This document shows, in pieces, positions 35,365-45,346 of a stretch of 64,000 bases of DNA. Every line of letters starts with the position of its first letter. Within the stretch, counting starts at the first letter, position 1. This DNA comes from Gemmatimonadota bacterium (lineage in GTDB: Bacteria; Gemmatimonadota; Gemmatimonadetes; Gemmatimonadales; Gemmatimonadaceae). A program made the translations under genes and the position numbers. A model generated the notes under the pieces. That model was not told the origin of the DNA. It was given only the letters and a program-made list of their open reading frames with translations, and searched no databases. The stretch covers positions 1 through 64,000 of the forward strand of contig JADJAD010000012.1 of the NCBI GenBank assembly GCA_016704465.1. Direction: 5' to 3'.

Positions 35365-35491
35365 CGCATTTCGGGCGCACGCCGGGGCGCATTTCGGGCG
35401 CACGCCGGGGCGCAGATGGGCGCAGAGGGGCGCACGAGGGGCGCACGAGGGGCGCACGAGGGGCGCACGAGGGGCGCACGAGGGGCGCACG
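35365..35491. repeat. Tandem arrays: 23-bp x2 and 11-bp x6
   Basis: In the 311-bp gap between the S9 peptidase and the histidine kinase, two copies of a 23-bp unit (CGCATTTCGGGCGCACGCC plus GGGG) span 35365-35410. Six perfect copies of AGGGGCGCACG follow at 35426-35491. The open frames through the arrays are artefacts of the repeat. No gene is supported from 35268 to 35578. Confidence 0.92.
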
Positions 35492-35578
35492 AGAGGCAGA
35501 CGAGGGGCGCAGCACGGCAGGACCACGCGGGCCGACCGAGGACGAGCTCCCGACGGCCGCCGGTCGTCCCGGCACTCC

Positions 35579-36943
35579 CTAGTGATCCATCGCCGGAAGG
35601 CTCAGCGTGGCGACGCACCCTGCGCGATCCCGTCGATTGTCGAGCCGCAGCAGTCCGCCGTGCGCCTCGGCGATCTGCCGCGAGAGCACCAGGCCGATTC
35701 CCGTCCCCTGCGGCTTGGTGGTGAAGAACGGGACGAAGAGGTTCGCCGAGCCCGCGAGACCGAGCCCTTCGTCGCGCACGACGAGGTGGACGTGGGTCGC
35801 ATCGCCCCGCCACGACAGCTCGACCCCGCCCCCCGTTTCGACGGCGGCATCGGCGGCGTTTCGCACCAGGTTGATCAGCGCCTGTTCCAGTTGGTCGCGA
35901 TCGGCGCTGATCGTGAGGTCGGGTCCCGTCACGACGGCTACGGGCAGTCGCTGCTCGATCGACGCCGCCCGCCGGATGAGTTCCTCGACACGGACCTCGC
36001 GCTTGTGCGGCGCGGGAAGGCGTGCCACTCGGGCGTAGGCGCTCATGAAGCGCGACAGGGCATCGGCGCGTCCCGCGATGATCCCGAGCCCGCGGCGCAT
36101 GTCGTCGGCGCCGTCGCCGAGCGCGTCGCCGCGCTCCACGATCGCCTGCAGGCTCCCCGCGAGCGACTTGATCGGCGCCAGCGAGTTGTTGATCTCGTGG
36201 CTCAGGACGCGCACGATGCGGCGCCACGCCTGCAGCTCCTCCTCCCGCAGGCTCTTGGTGACGTCGGCAATCACCAGCAGCGAGTGCGGGCGTCCCTCCT
36301 GCCGGAACACCGTGCGCCGGACCTCCCAGCGTCCCGCGCGCCCCGGAAAGGTCAGGTCGTGGACCTGCGGCGACGGGCCGTTGAGCAGGGCGGCCACGCC
36401 TAACGAGTCGGCGTGCCGGCCCACCAGCCGCTCGCCCGCCTGGTGCAGCAGCCGCTCGCCGGCACGGTTCACCAGCCGCAGCGCATCCTGGTCGTCGAAC
36501 GTGAAGATCGCCACGTCGATCTCCGCCATCACGGCCCGCAGCAGCGACGACGCCTCGAGCGCGCCCTGCCGTTGGCTGCGCAGCGTGTCGCCCAGCAGGT
36601 TGATCTCCAGGAGCGCGAGCCCGAGGGCATCGTCCGAACGCCCGAAGCGCGCCCGCAGCGAGAAGTCCCCCTCACGCAGGGCGGCGAGCATGTTCGACAG
36701 CGTCTGCAGCGGACGCACGACGCGCTCGCGCAGCGCGATCGCCACTGCCAGCCAGCTCCCCGCCACGAACCCCCCGAGCGTCCAGGTCGCCCGGGTCGAG
36801 TAGTCCCCCGACCAGAGCAGCGCGAGACTCGCGACCACCCCCGGAAGCCCCGCCCCCATGGCCAGCAGGAAGACCCGTCGCTCGTGACTGAGCGAGAACC
36901 GGCGGCGTTTCGGGGCCCCGGTGCGCCACCCGGGGACGCTCAC
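35579..36943 (-). CDS. NtrY-like sensor histidine kinase
   Basis: A 454-residue membrane histidine kinase. Two hydrophobic segments (residues 25-75) lead into a HAMP-like segment (RVVRPLQTLSNMLAALREGDFSL) and a PAS domain. The dimerisation domain has the phospho-His in RVLSHEINNSLAPIKSLAG and the HATPase has NLVRNAADAA, DEGLGL and GTGIGLVLSRQIAEAHGG. It begins with GTG 13 bases after the regulator stop, so it is the last gene of the leftward operon and the probable partner of that regulator. The very short periplasmic part suggests sensing in the membrane or cytoplasm. Confidence 0.92.
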   Translation of the reverse strand: MSVPGWRTGAPKRRRFSLSHERRVFLLAMGAGLPGVVASLALLWSGDYSTRATWTLGGFVAGSWLAVAIALRERVVRPLQTLSNMLAALREGDFSLRARFGRSDDALGLALLEINLLGDTLRSQRQGALEASSLLRAVMAEIDVAIFTFDDQDALRLVNRAGERLLHQAGERLVGRHADSLGVAALLNGPSPQVHDLTFPGRAGRWEVRRTVFRQEGRPHSLLVIADVTKSLREEELQAWRRIVRVLSHEINNSLAPIKSLAGSLQAIVERGDALGDGADDMRRGLGIIAGRADALSRFMSAYARVARLPAPHKREVRVEELIRRAASIEQRLPVAVVTGPDLTISADRDQLEQALINLVRNAADAAVETGGGVELSWRGDATHVHLVVRDEGLGLAGSANLFVPFFTTKPQGTGIGLVLSRQIAEAHGGLLRLDNRRDRAGCVATLSLPAMDH

Positions 36944-36956
36944 CGCCCCCTCACGT

Positions 36957-38336
36957 TCATGGGGCGTCCCCGGTCTCGATGCGATGGTGTTCCAGGCGCC
37001 GGTACAGGGCGCTGCGGCTCAACCCGAGCGACCGGGCGGCATGCGACACGTTGCCGCCGTGCCGGGCCATCGCCTTGCGGATGAGGATCTGCTCCACCTC
37101 GTCCAGCGGCAGGTCCTCGTAGCGCGGCGCTGCGGCGCCGCCGGGCCGGAGCCCCAGGTCGATCGCCCGCACCGCGGGACCCTGCGCCATCAGCACCGCA
37201 CGCTCGACCGCATGCCCCAGCTCCCGGATGTTGCCGGGCCACCCATGCTCCAGCAGCGCCTGCATGGCCGCGGGCTCGAACCCCTCGAGCACCTTGCGAT
37301 ACCGGGCCGCGTGCCGCTGCAGGAAGGCGCGGGCCAGCGGGGCAATGTCCTCGCGGCGTTCCCGCAGTGGCGGCAGCTGCAATTGAATGGTGTTCAGGCG
37401 AAACAGGAGGTCCTCGCGAAAGCGGCCGGCCTGCACCTCGGACTGCAGCACCGAGTTGGTCGCGGAGAGCACCCGCACGTCCACCTGCCGCACCTTGGAC
37501 GACCCCACCCGTTCCAGCTCGCCGCCCTGCAGCACGCGCAACAGCTTGCTTTGCTGCGAGAGCGTGATGTTGGCAATCTCGTCGAGGAAGATCGTCCCGC
37601 CGTCGGCGAGTTCGAACCGCCCCACGCGGTCGGCACGCGCATCGGTGAACGCCCCCTTCACGTGGCCGAACAGCTCGCTCTCGAAGACGCCGTCCGAGAG
37701 CCCCCCCATGTTCACGGCCACGAAGCCGCGCCGGGCACGAGCCGACGATGCGTGCAGCCATGTGGCCACCAGCTCCTTCCCGGTGCCGTGCTCCCCGGTG
37801 ATCAGGACGTTCGCGTCCGAGGGCCCGACGCGCTCCATCAGCTGCAACACCGGCCGCATGACGGCCGACTCGGCCACGAGCACCGGCAGGTCGGCGGCAG
37901 CAGAGCGCAGCGCCGAGTTTTCCCGCTCGAGCAGCTGCGCTCGGCGCAGCGCCCGCCCCAACTCCACGGCATTGCGCACGATGGCCACCAGCCGGGCATT
38001 GTCCCACGGCTTCTCGACGTAGTCGTGCGCACCGCGTCGCATCGCCTCCACCGCCGTGTCGATGCTCGCCCACGCCGTCATCACGACAATGGGGAGCGTC
38101 GGGTCGCTCCCCGCCAGCAGGTGGAGCAGGTCCAGCCCCTCCCGCCCCGACGTCGTATCCCGCGTGAAGTTGAGGTCCGAGAGCACCGCGTCGAACTCGC
38201 GCGCGCGAACCGCCTCGAGCACCTCCAGCGGCGACCGCACCGTCTCCACCTGATACCCTTCGCCCTTGAGCAGCAGGCGAAGCGCCTCGAGGACGTCCGG
38301 CTGGTCGTCGGCGATGAGCAGGCGGGGAAGGGGCAA
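36957..38336 (-). CDS. NtrC-family response regulator with GAFTDA variant
   Basis: A 459-residue regulator. The receiver has acidic DD near residue 10, the phospho-Asp in VLSDLNF and the Lys in YVEKPW. The AAA+ domain has Walker A GEHGTGKE and Walker B GTIFLDEI. The sigma-54 contact loop reads GAFTDA rather than GAFTGA. A C-terminal Fis-type HTH (GNVSHAARSLGLSRSALYRRLEHH) binds DNA. The start is a TTG at 38336, immediately beside a G-rich inverted repeat. It lies between the export genes and its kinase, so it probably controls the adaptor-ATPase-permease operon. The loop change could weaken or alter sigma-54 activation. Confidence 0.9.
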   Translation of the reverse strand: MPLPRLLIADDQPDVLEALRLLLKGEGYQVETVRSPLEVLEAVRAREFDAVLSDLNFTRDTTSGREGLDLLHLLAGSDPTLPIVVMTAWASIDTAVEAMRRGAHDYVEKPWDNARLVAIVRNAVELGRALRRAQLLERENSALRSAAADLPVLVAESAVMRPVLQLMERVGPSDANVLITGEHGTGKELVATWLHASSARARRGFVAVNMGGLSDGVFESELFGHVKGAFTDARADRVGRFELADGGTIFLDEIANITLSQQSKLLRVLQGGELERVGSSKVRQVDVRVLSATNSVLQSEVQAGRFREDLLFRLNTIQLQLPPLRERREDIAPLARAFLQRHAARYRKVLEGFEPAAMQALLEHGWPGNIRELGHAVERAVLMAQGPAVRAIDLGLRPGGAAAPRYEDLPLDEVEQILIRKAMARHGGNVSHAARSLGLSRSALYRRLEHHRIETGDAP

Positions 38337-38340
38337 GGGC

Positions 38341-38493
38341 GGACGGGGGACGGGGGACGGGGGACGGGAGGGGGGCCGTCGCTCGGAAGATGGGGTGGCG
38401 GGCGGTGCATCGGGAGTAACGCGTCCCTCGTGCTCCCGACCCCGCGCCCCCGCTACCCCCCCACTCCCGTCCCCCGTCCCCCGTCCCCCGTCC
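38341..38493. repeat. 30-bp perfect inverted repeat of GGGGGAC units
   Basis: Positions 38341-38370 (four GGAC-spaced G runs ending GGGAG) are the exact reverse complement of 38464-38493, with 93 bases between. One arm has four G runs plus an adjacent G6, enough for a G-quadruplex. The element fills the gap between the ATPase gene and the response regulator; it encodes the last residues of the ATPase (TGDGGRGTG) and abuts the regulator's TTG start. A related copy lies at 54375-54425. Confidence 0.9.
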
Positions 38494-39223
38494 GCACGTC
38501 ATCCACCACCCACCCATCTCGCACGGTCACGATCCGGCTGCCGTACTGCGCATTCTCCTCGGAGTGCGTCACCTGCACGATCGTCGTCCCCTGCCGGTTG
38601 AGCGTCACGAAAAGCTCCATGATGTCGCGGGCCTGCGACGAGTGCAGGTTCCCGGTGGGCTCGTCGGCGAGCAGCAGGCCCGGCTTCGCGATCACGGCGC
38701 GCGCCACGCCGACGAGTTGCTGCTGCCCCCCCGACAGCTGCCGCGGATAGAGATCCTTCTTCCCGACGATCTGGAATCGGTCCAGCGTATCGGCGACGAT
38801 CGCCGCGCGCTGGTCGCGCGGGACGTCGCGGTACGACAGCGGGACATCCAGGTTCTCGGCCACCGTGAGGTCGTCCAGCAAGTGGTACTGCTGAAAGACG
38901 AAGCCGATGTGCTTCCGGTTGAGCGACAGCCGATCCTTGTTGGCCAGGGCGTGCACGGCGACGTTGCGCAGGTAGTACTCTCCCTGCCACGCCCCGTCGA
39001 ACATGCCGAGGATCGACAACAGCGTCGACTTGCCCGCCCCCGACGGCCCCATGATCGTGACAAACTCGCCTGGGGCGATGTCGAGGGACACGCGACGCAG
39101 CACGTACGACTTCCCCGACGGGATGTCAAACGCCTTCTCGACGCCGCGGAGGGAGACGAGCGGACCGGAGAAGACGTCGTCCTCGACCGGGGCGTCGCGC
39201 TTGGTGGTGCGAAAGAAGGCCAT
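38453..39223 (-). CDS. MacB/LolD-type ABC transporter ATP-binding protein
   Basis: A 256-residue ATPase of the type that powers FtsX-fold permeases. Walker A is GPSGAGKST, the Q-loop VFQQYHLL, the signature LSGGQQQLVGVARA and Walker B GLLLADEPTGNL, followed by the switch His in QVTHSEE. Family members normally end just after the VVDD region. Here the frame runs on through the G-rich repeat, giving a tail RTGDGGRGTGVGG that is probably not functional. It lies 85 bases downstream of a frameshifted ADOP permease on the same strand. A second ATPase of the same family is upstream at 44.6 kb. Confidence 0.92.
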   Translation of the reverse strand: MAFFRTTKRDAPVEDDVFSGPLVSLRGVEKAFDIPSGKSYVLRRVSLDIAPGEFVTIMGPSGAGKSTLLSILGMFDGAWQGEYYLRNVAVHALANKDRLSLNRKHIGFVFQQYHLLDDLTVAENLDVPLSYRDVPRDQRAAIVADTLDRFQIVGKKDLYPRQLSGGQQQLVGVARAVIAKPGLLLADEPTGNLHSSQARDIMELFVTLNRQGTTIVQVTHSEENAQYGSRIVTVRDGWVVDDVRTGDGGRGTGVGG

Positions 39224-39308
39224 GGGAGCGACAAGAAGCGGGAAAGGAAAGACACGAGTGCCTGCCAGGTAACTGCCGAGGAATGGTCAGGTATCCGCCA
39301 AGCGTCTG

Positions 39309-41803
39309 CTAGGCGCCGCGGAGGGCCTCGACGGGGTCGATGCCGGCGGCGCGTCGCGCGGGAAGGTAGCTGGCCAGCGCACAGGCGACGACGATCACAC
39401 ACGACTGGATCGCGAATGTCAGGGGGTCCGTCGTCGTGATGCCGAACACGAGGCCGCGAAGCAGGCGTGACGCCCCCCACGCCGCGGCCAGCCCCACGGT
39501 CACCCCGATGGCGGTGAGCAACATGGCGCGCCGCATCACCAGGCCGATGACTTCCCGTCGGACAGCGCCGAGCGCCATGCGGATTCCCAGTTCGCGCGTC
39601 CGCTGCACGACCGTGTACATCAGGACGCCGTAGATGCCGATCAGCGAGAGCACCAGGCCGAGTCCGGCGAACGCCCCCAGCAGGATCGCGCCAAACCGCA
39701 GGCGGCCCAGCGACGAGGCCACCCGCTGCTCGAGCGTGCGCTCGTCGTAGATCGCCAGCTGCGGGCTCAGGTTGCGTACCGTTTGTCGCGCGACCGCCAG
39801 CACCGAGGCGGGGGCGCTCGACGTGCGCAGGAAGTACATGCCGGTGGCGCTCGATGCCTGCAGGTAGGAGCCGTAGAAGCTGAGGGCGGGAGGCGTGCCG
39901 ACCTGGCCGTAGTTGACGTCGGAAATCACCCCGACAATCTCCGCGTCTGCCCAGTTGCTGAAGCCGATGCCGAGACGCTGTCCGACCGCGTCACCGTTCG
40001 GAAACAGCTGTCGCGCCGCCGTCTCGTTGATCACGCCGGTGATCGGGGCGCCGGCACGATCGACCTCGCTGAGGAAGCGCCCGGCCACCAGCCGCGCTCC
40101 GATCGCCGGGAGATAGCCGCTGTTCACGAGGTGCACGCCGATCGGCTGGCGCGCGCCGCCCTCGGGAAGCGGCGTCCCCGACACGCGCATCACGATGGTG
40201 CCGCTGCACCCCTGTGACAACGGCGCACACCAGTCGGTCCCCACGGCATTCACACCGGGGAGCGCGGCCAGACGCGTCATCAGCTCCTGCCGGTAGAGGG
40301 AAGCACGCGCGCCGCTGAACGCCGAGTCGGTAGGCGGTTGCACGCGGAAGGTCAGGACGTCGCGCGCATCGAAGCCCGCGTCGACGCCCCGCGCCTTGGC
40401 GAAGCTGCGCGACAGCAGGCCGGCCCCAACGAGCAGGAGCAGGGAGAGTGCGACGTTGCCGGTCACGAGCAGCGCCCGGGCCTGTCCGCGGCGAAAGGTG
40501 AGGGCGCTCTCGGACGACGCGCCGGCGCCATCCTTGAGTGCGTCCGCCAGCATCGGGCGCGAGGCGCGGAGCGCGGGGACGAGCCCGCACAGCAACCCGG
40601 TCACCAGCGAGAGGGCAAGCCCGAAGGCGAGGACGCGCACATCGAGCTGCACCTGCGACAGGTCGAGGTACTGGGCCATCTGGGTACGCATGCGCCCCCC
40701 CGTCTCGGGGACGAGCGTGCGCACCGTGTCGACCGACCAGGCCGCGAGTACCACGCCCAGGACGCCGCCAACGAGCGCCAGCACCAACGTCTCGGTCAGC
40801 AGCTCCGCGAGGACCTGCGAACGCCGTGCCCCGATTGCCACCCGCACGGCGAACTCGCGTGTGCGCCCCGCAGCCCGGGCGAGCAGGAGGTTGGCGACGT
40901 TGACACAGGCGATGAGCAGGACGCACCCCACTGCCCCGAACAGGATGAGCACGGCGCGCGCCATCGTGGGATCCTCGCGCGCCTGGCGCAATGGTCGCGC
41001 CGCCGCCCCCATCGGTCGTGCTCACCGACCTCGGGCAGGGGATGCGCCGCGTCGACTTGCGTGCCAAGCGCCGTCATCTCCTGCGCCGCCGACCCAGGCG
41101 TGACGCCGTCGCGCAGGCGACCCACCGCGTCGAACGAGTGGTTCCATCGTTCGGTCAGCAGCTCGGGATAGCTCAGGCGCGGTGCGACCGCCATCGGCAG
41201 CCAGAGTTGCACCTCGCCGCTCAGCGGCGTGAACGCCTCGGACGCGACGCCCACCACGGTCACCCGCTCCGTTTCGACGCCGAGTTCGCGGCCGATGATT
41301 GCCGTATCACCGCCGAAGCGACGCATCCAGAGCGTGTGGCTCAGCACCGCCGCCGGCGCCGCCCCATCGCGGTCATCGCTCGGCTGCAGCCCGCGACCGA
41401 GCAGGATCGGGGCGCGCAACAAGGGGAAGTAGCTTCCCGAGACGAGCTCGAGGCGCACCCGCTCGGTCCCATCGCTGCCGCCCAGCAGTACGTCCTGGGT
41501 CGAATAGACCGCGACGTCCTCGTAGGAGCGCTGCAGCGACCGCATCGTCAGGTACTTCGGGTACGACCAGACCGTCAGCTCCGGTTCCGGCGAGTCGGCG
41601 CCCGTCACCGTCATCGACAGGTCCATCAGGCGATCGCTGCCGGGCCACGGCAGGGGGGCGAGCATGGTGGCGTTCACCACGCTGAAGATCGTGGTCGTCA
41701 CGCCGATGCCTAACGCGAGCGTCAGGATGGTGGCGGCCGACGTGAGCGGCGTGCGCACCAGGGCGCGCAGCGCGAGGCGGAGGTTCGTGCGCATGGGGCT
41801 CAC
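39309..41803 (-). pseudogene. ADOP-type ABC permease (MacB-like/FtsX), frameshifted
   Basis: A permease of about 831 residues with two MacB-like periplasmic core plus FtsX units, an arrangement known as ADOP. The first half begins LRLALRALVRTPLTSAATILTLALG and ends at EVGEHDRWG. The second frame resumes at AAARPLRQARED and runs through VGCVLLIACVNVANLLLARAAG to ARRAAGIDPVEALRG. The break is at a five-base run (41006-41010); one more G on the coding strand reads WGAAARPL continuously. The GTG start at 41803 overlaps the upstream permease stop as GTGA, with an ATG at 41794. Only the indel separates it from an intact gene. Confidence 0.85.
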
Positions 41804-44210
41804 TCGCGTCGGAGGGCGGTCAGCGGGTCGACGCGGGTGGCTCGGCGCGCCGGGATCGCGCTGGCGAGCAGCGCGATGAGGGTCAGGAGCAGCGGAATCC
41901 CCAGCAGGGTGACCGGGTCGGTCGCCGTGACGCCGTACAGGGCGCCACGCAGCAATTGTGCGAGCGCGACGGCCGCCGGCACTCCCACCAGGAGGCCGAC
42001 CCCGATCAGGCGCAGCGCGCCACGCAGGACCAGGCGGCGCACGTCGCGCGCCGAGGCACCCAGCGCCATGCGGATCCCCAGCTCGTGGGTTCGCTGCGCC
42101 ACCACGTACGACATCACGCCGTACAGGCCGATCGTCGCCAGCAGCAACGCTGCACCGGCAAAGACGGCGAACATCGTCCCGAAGACCCGGGGCTGGAACA
42201 TGCGGTCGCGCAGGATGAAGTCCATCGTCGCCGCGCGAGCGGTCGGGAGCCCGGGGTCGATCGAGCGCACGGCGGCCCGCACCGCCGGCAGCAGCGCCGA
42301 GGGGTCACCTGCGGTGCGCAGCACGACCCACCGCTCGCCCGCATAGTCGGCGCGCAGCGGCAAGAGCACCTGCGCCGTGCGCTCGTCGGTGACCGAGCGC
42401 GTCACCAGGTGCGGGAAGACCCCCACCACGGTGTGCGCCACGTCGGTGGAGCTGAATAGCTGCAGGCGCTTGCCGATGGCGGGCTCGCCCGGCCACTCGC
42501 GGGCCGCCAGCAGGTCGTCGACCAGGACGACCGGCTCGCCCGAGGTGACGTCGGCGTCGGTGATCCCCCGCCCCTGTCGCAGCGGGATGCGCATGGTCGC
42601 GAGGTACTGCGGCGAGACGCGCGCGAACCAGGCGCGCGGCCCCAATTCGCGTGGGTACGACTTGCCCGCGGGGAAGTATGGCGCGTGCTGGCAACAGCTG
42701 GCCACCAGCTGCGCGTCGATCATCCCCACGTCCTGCACCGCAGGCAAGGCGCGCAGTCGTGCGTCGAGTTCGTGCTCGAACGCGGCGCGCGCCGAGTCGC
42801 TGGCGTAGCGATCGCCGGCGAGCGACAGCTGGAAGTTGAGCAGCCCCCGTCCGTCGAAGCCGAGGTCGGCGGTCATCGTCGCCATGAAGCTGCGCACCAT
42901 CAGGCCGGCACCAGCAGCAACACCAGCGACGGCGCCAGCTCGACCACCACCAGCGAGCTCCGGGTGCGGCCGACGCGCGAGGCCGCGCTGCTCCCGCGTC
43001 CGCCGGCATCCTTGAGCGTCTCGCCTAACGACGGATTGGAGAGCGACAGCGCGGGCAGGATCCCGAAGACCAGCCCACTGGCCACGGTGATGCCGACCGT
43101 CACCCACAAGACGAACGGGTCGACGTCGAAGGTCATGTAGTACGGCACGGTCGTCGGCATCATCCGGGTGGTGAACCAGTCGGTCCCCCAGGTGCCGAGT
43201 GCGACGCCCACCACCCCGCCCATCGACGCGAGCAGCACGCTCTCGGTCAGGAACTGGCGCACGATCCGACGGCGAGGCGCCCCCAGCGAGAGGCGCACCG
43301 CCACCTCACGCTGCCGACCGGCGCCGCGTGCCAGCAGGAGGTTGGCCACGTTCGCGCAGGCGATCAGCAGGACGAATCCCACCGCCCCCAGCATGATGAG
43401 GAAGAGCGGACGGACTTCGCGCGCCACGAGGTCGTTCATCGGGACGAGCCACGATGACCAGCCGATGTTCGTCTCCGGGTACCGGTCCGCATTCCCCTGC
43501 ATCAGCGCCGCCACCCGGGCGTCAGCCTGCTCGCGCGTTACGCCCTGCGCGAGCCGGCCCGCGATCAGCAGCACGCGTTTGTCGCGATGCATCCGGGCGT
43601 CGTCGTCCACGAAGGGGATCCAGAGATCGTGGATTTCGGGGAAGCGCACGCCGCGCTGCATCACCCCGATCACCCGGTAGCTCTCGCCGTCGAGCGTGAG
43701 CGTGCGCCCCACCACCGCCGGGTCGGCGGCGAACGCACGCTCCCACACCCCCGAGCCGATGACCACGACCCTGGCATCGTGCGTGGCGTCGTCGGGGCGA
43801 AAGAACCGCCCCACCATCGGCGTCAGGCCCAGCGTGGGAAAGAGCGACGGCGTGACGCGGGCGCCGAGGAGCCGCTCGGGCTCCTCGACGCCACCAACGT
43901 TCCAGGTTGCCTCCGTGTAGGCGCCAACCGACGAAAAGACGCCGTCGAGACGGGTCAGGTCATTGTAGTCGGGTACCGACCACGACCCGTAGGTGCGACG
44001 CCCGGCATCCGCGCGCCACATGCTGGCCTGCATCACGGCGTCCGAGGCGGGGAAGGGGAGCGGGCGCAGGAGCAGCGTGTTCGTGGGCGTCCAGATGAAC
44101 ACGTTCGCCGCGATCCCGATCGCGATGCACAGCACGGCAATGGCGGTGAATCCCGGCGAACGTCGCAGCGAGCGAACCGCGAGCCGTAGGTCGTGAAGCA
44201 GGGCATCCAT
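41800..44210 (-). pseudogene. ADOP-type ABC permease (MacB-like/FtsX), frameshifted
   Basis: The second member of the permease pair, about 803 residues. The first half starts MDALLHDLRLAVRSLRRSPGFTAIAVL and contains AVGFVLLIACANVANLLLARGAG. It breaks after VVVELAPSLVLLL, at a two-base C run (42911-42912) where the homologous sequence needs three. The second half resumes GAGLMVRSFMAT and ends AIPARRATRVDPLTALRRE. ADOP permeases pair with a MacA-like adaptor and an ATPase to export peptides, lipids or toxic compounds across the envelope; the cargo is unknown here. The ATG at 44210 is preferred over a GTG nine bases earlier. Confidence 0.85.
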
Positions 44211-44300
44211 GGCGATCACGATTCGGAGGGATGACGACGGGACACCGTTCGCCCACAGGCGGCGTGCGGCGATACGCGCCTCAAAGCGGGTCGCGCCGCG

Positions 44301-44396
44301 GTTGCACCGCGGGTTGCACCGCGGGTTGCACCGCGGGTTGCACCGCGGGTTGCACCGCGGGTTGCACCGCGGGTTGCACCGCGGGTTGCACCGCGG
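44301..44396. repeat. 12-bp tandem array x8
   Basis: Eight perfect, uninterrupted copies of GTTGCACCGCGG lie between the small membrane gene and the first ADOP permease. The perfect identity suggests recent expansion. There are no spacers, so it is not a CRISPR. It sits inside the presumed operon and would be transcribed. Confidence 0.96.
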
Positions 44397-44414
44397 ACTC
44401 GCCGCGGCCTGGCG

Positions 44415-44618
44415 CTAGGTCCGCAGCAGCGTGGCCGTGACGGCGCCGATCAGCACCGCGCCTAACGCACCGACGAGCACGACGGCCCCCGCCAGCCGCC
44501 GCCACGACGAGGCCGGGTGTGGGGCCGCGGCCGGTACGGGCGGCGGCGCGGCGGCCGACGATCGCACCAACGTCAGCCGACCCTCGCCGCGCGCGGCGCT
44601 CAGCGACGTCGCCGTCAC
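44415..44618 (-). CDS. Small membrane protein in the export operon
   Basis: A 67-residue product. A Ser/Ala/Pro-rich N-terminal half (RSSAAAPPPVPAAAPHP) leads to one C-terminal helix (LAGAVVLVGALGAVLIGAVTATLL). The GTG start overlaps the ATPase stop as GTGA, which makes translation likely. I know no family. Position between ATPase and permease suggests an accessory of the exporter, but there is no direct evidence. Confidence 0.55.
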   Translation of the reverse strand: MTATSLSAARGEGRLTLVRSSAAAPPPVPAAAPHPASSWRRLAGAVVLVGALGAVLIGAVTATLLRT

Positions 44619-45346
44619 ACCGGAGCCGCTGCCATCTCGTCCACCACCCGCCCGTCGAAGATGTGGATGGAGCGGTCGGCGTGCCGGGCGTAGCGCGGAT
44701 CGTGGGTCACCATGCAGATCGTCGCCCCGCCACGGTGCAGCTCGCGCAGCAGCTCCATCACCGCCTCGCCGTTGGTCGAGTCGAGGTTCCCGGTCGGCTC
44801 GTCGGCGAGCAGGATCGCCGGGTCGCCGGCCACCGCGCGCGCCACCGCGACGCGCTGCTGCTGGCCGCCCGAGAGTTGTGACGGATAGTGCTTGATGCGG
44901 TGCGCCATCCCCACCCGCTCGAGCGCATCGTGCACGCGCTTCTTGCGCTCTGCCGCCCCCATTCCGCGATACGTCAGCGGCAACTCGACATTTTCGTAGA
45001 CCGTCAGGTCGCCGATCAGGTTGAACGCCTGGAAGATGAAGCCGATCTGCCGGTTGCGGATCCGCGCCCGGTCGGCGGCCGAGAGGTTGGACACGTCCTC
45101 GTTGCTCAGCATGTACGTGCCGCCCGTGGGGGTGTCGAGCAGCCCAAGGATCGACAGCAGCGTCGTCTTGCCGCACCCCGAGGGACCGTTGATGGCCACG
45201 TACTCGCCGGGACGGATGTCCAGGTGGATGTCGGCCAGCGCGTGCGTCTCCACCTCGTCGGTGAAGAAGATCTTCTGGATCCCCGTCATGCGGATGAGGG
45301 GCTCCGCCATCGGCACGTCGTTCTGCACGTCGTTAGGCATGGTCAT
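44615..45346 (-). CDS. MacB/LolD-type ABC transporter ATP-binding protein
   Basis: A 243-residue ATPase with Walker A GPSGCGKTT, Q-loop FIFQAFNLI, signature LSGGQQQRVAVARA, Walker B AILLADEPTGNLDS and switch His in VTHDPRYA. The ATG at 45346 overlaps the stop of the adaptor gene as ATGA. Together with the adaptor upstream and ADOP permeases downstream it forms a MacAB-like exporter. It and the ATPase at 38.5 kb are paralogues that may serve different permeases of the pair. Confidence 0.93.
   Translation of the reverse strand: MTMPNDVQNDVPMAEPLIRMTGIQKIFFTDEVETHALADIHLDIRPGEYVAINGPSGCGKTTLLSILGLLDTPTGGTYMLSNEDVSNLSAADRARIRNRQIGFIFQAFNLIGDLTVYENVELPLTYRGMGAAERKKRVHDALERVGMAHRIKHYPSQLSGGQQQRVAVARAVAGDPAILLADEPTGNLDSTNGEAVMELLRELHRGGATICMVTHDPRYARHADRSIHIFDGRVVDEMAAAPV

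Noticed and set aside
1984..44210. Treating the six frameshifted genes as a decaying genome region
   Set aside because: Each has just one indel, mostly in a G/C run, with the rest of the coding sequence intact and motif residues conserved. Real decay would also show substitutions and larger deletions.
44301..44396. CRISPR-like array
   Set aside because: The repeats are 12 bp and directly adjacent, with no unique spacers, and no cas genes are in the window. The same applies to the arrays at 8306, 35426 and 58259.
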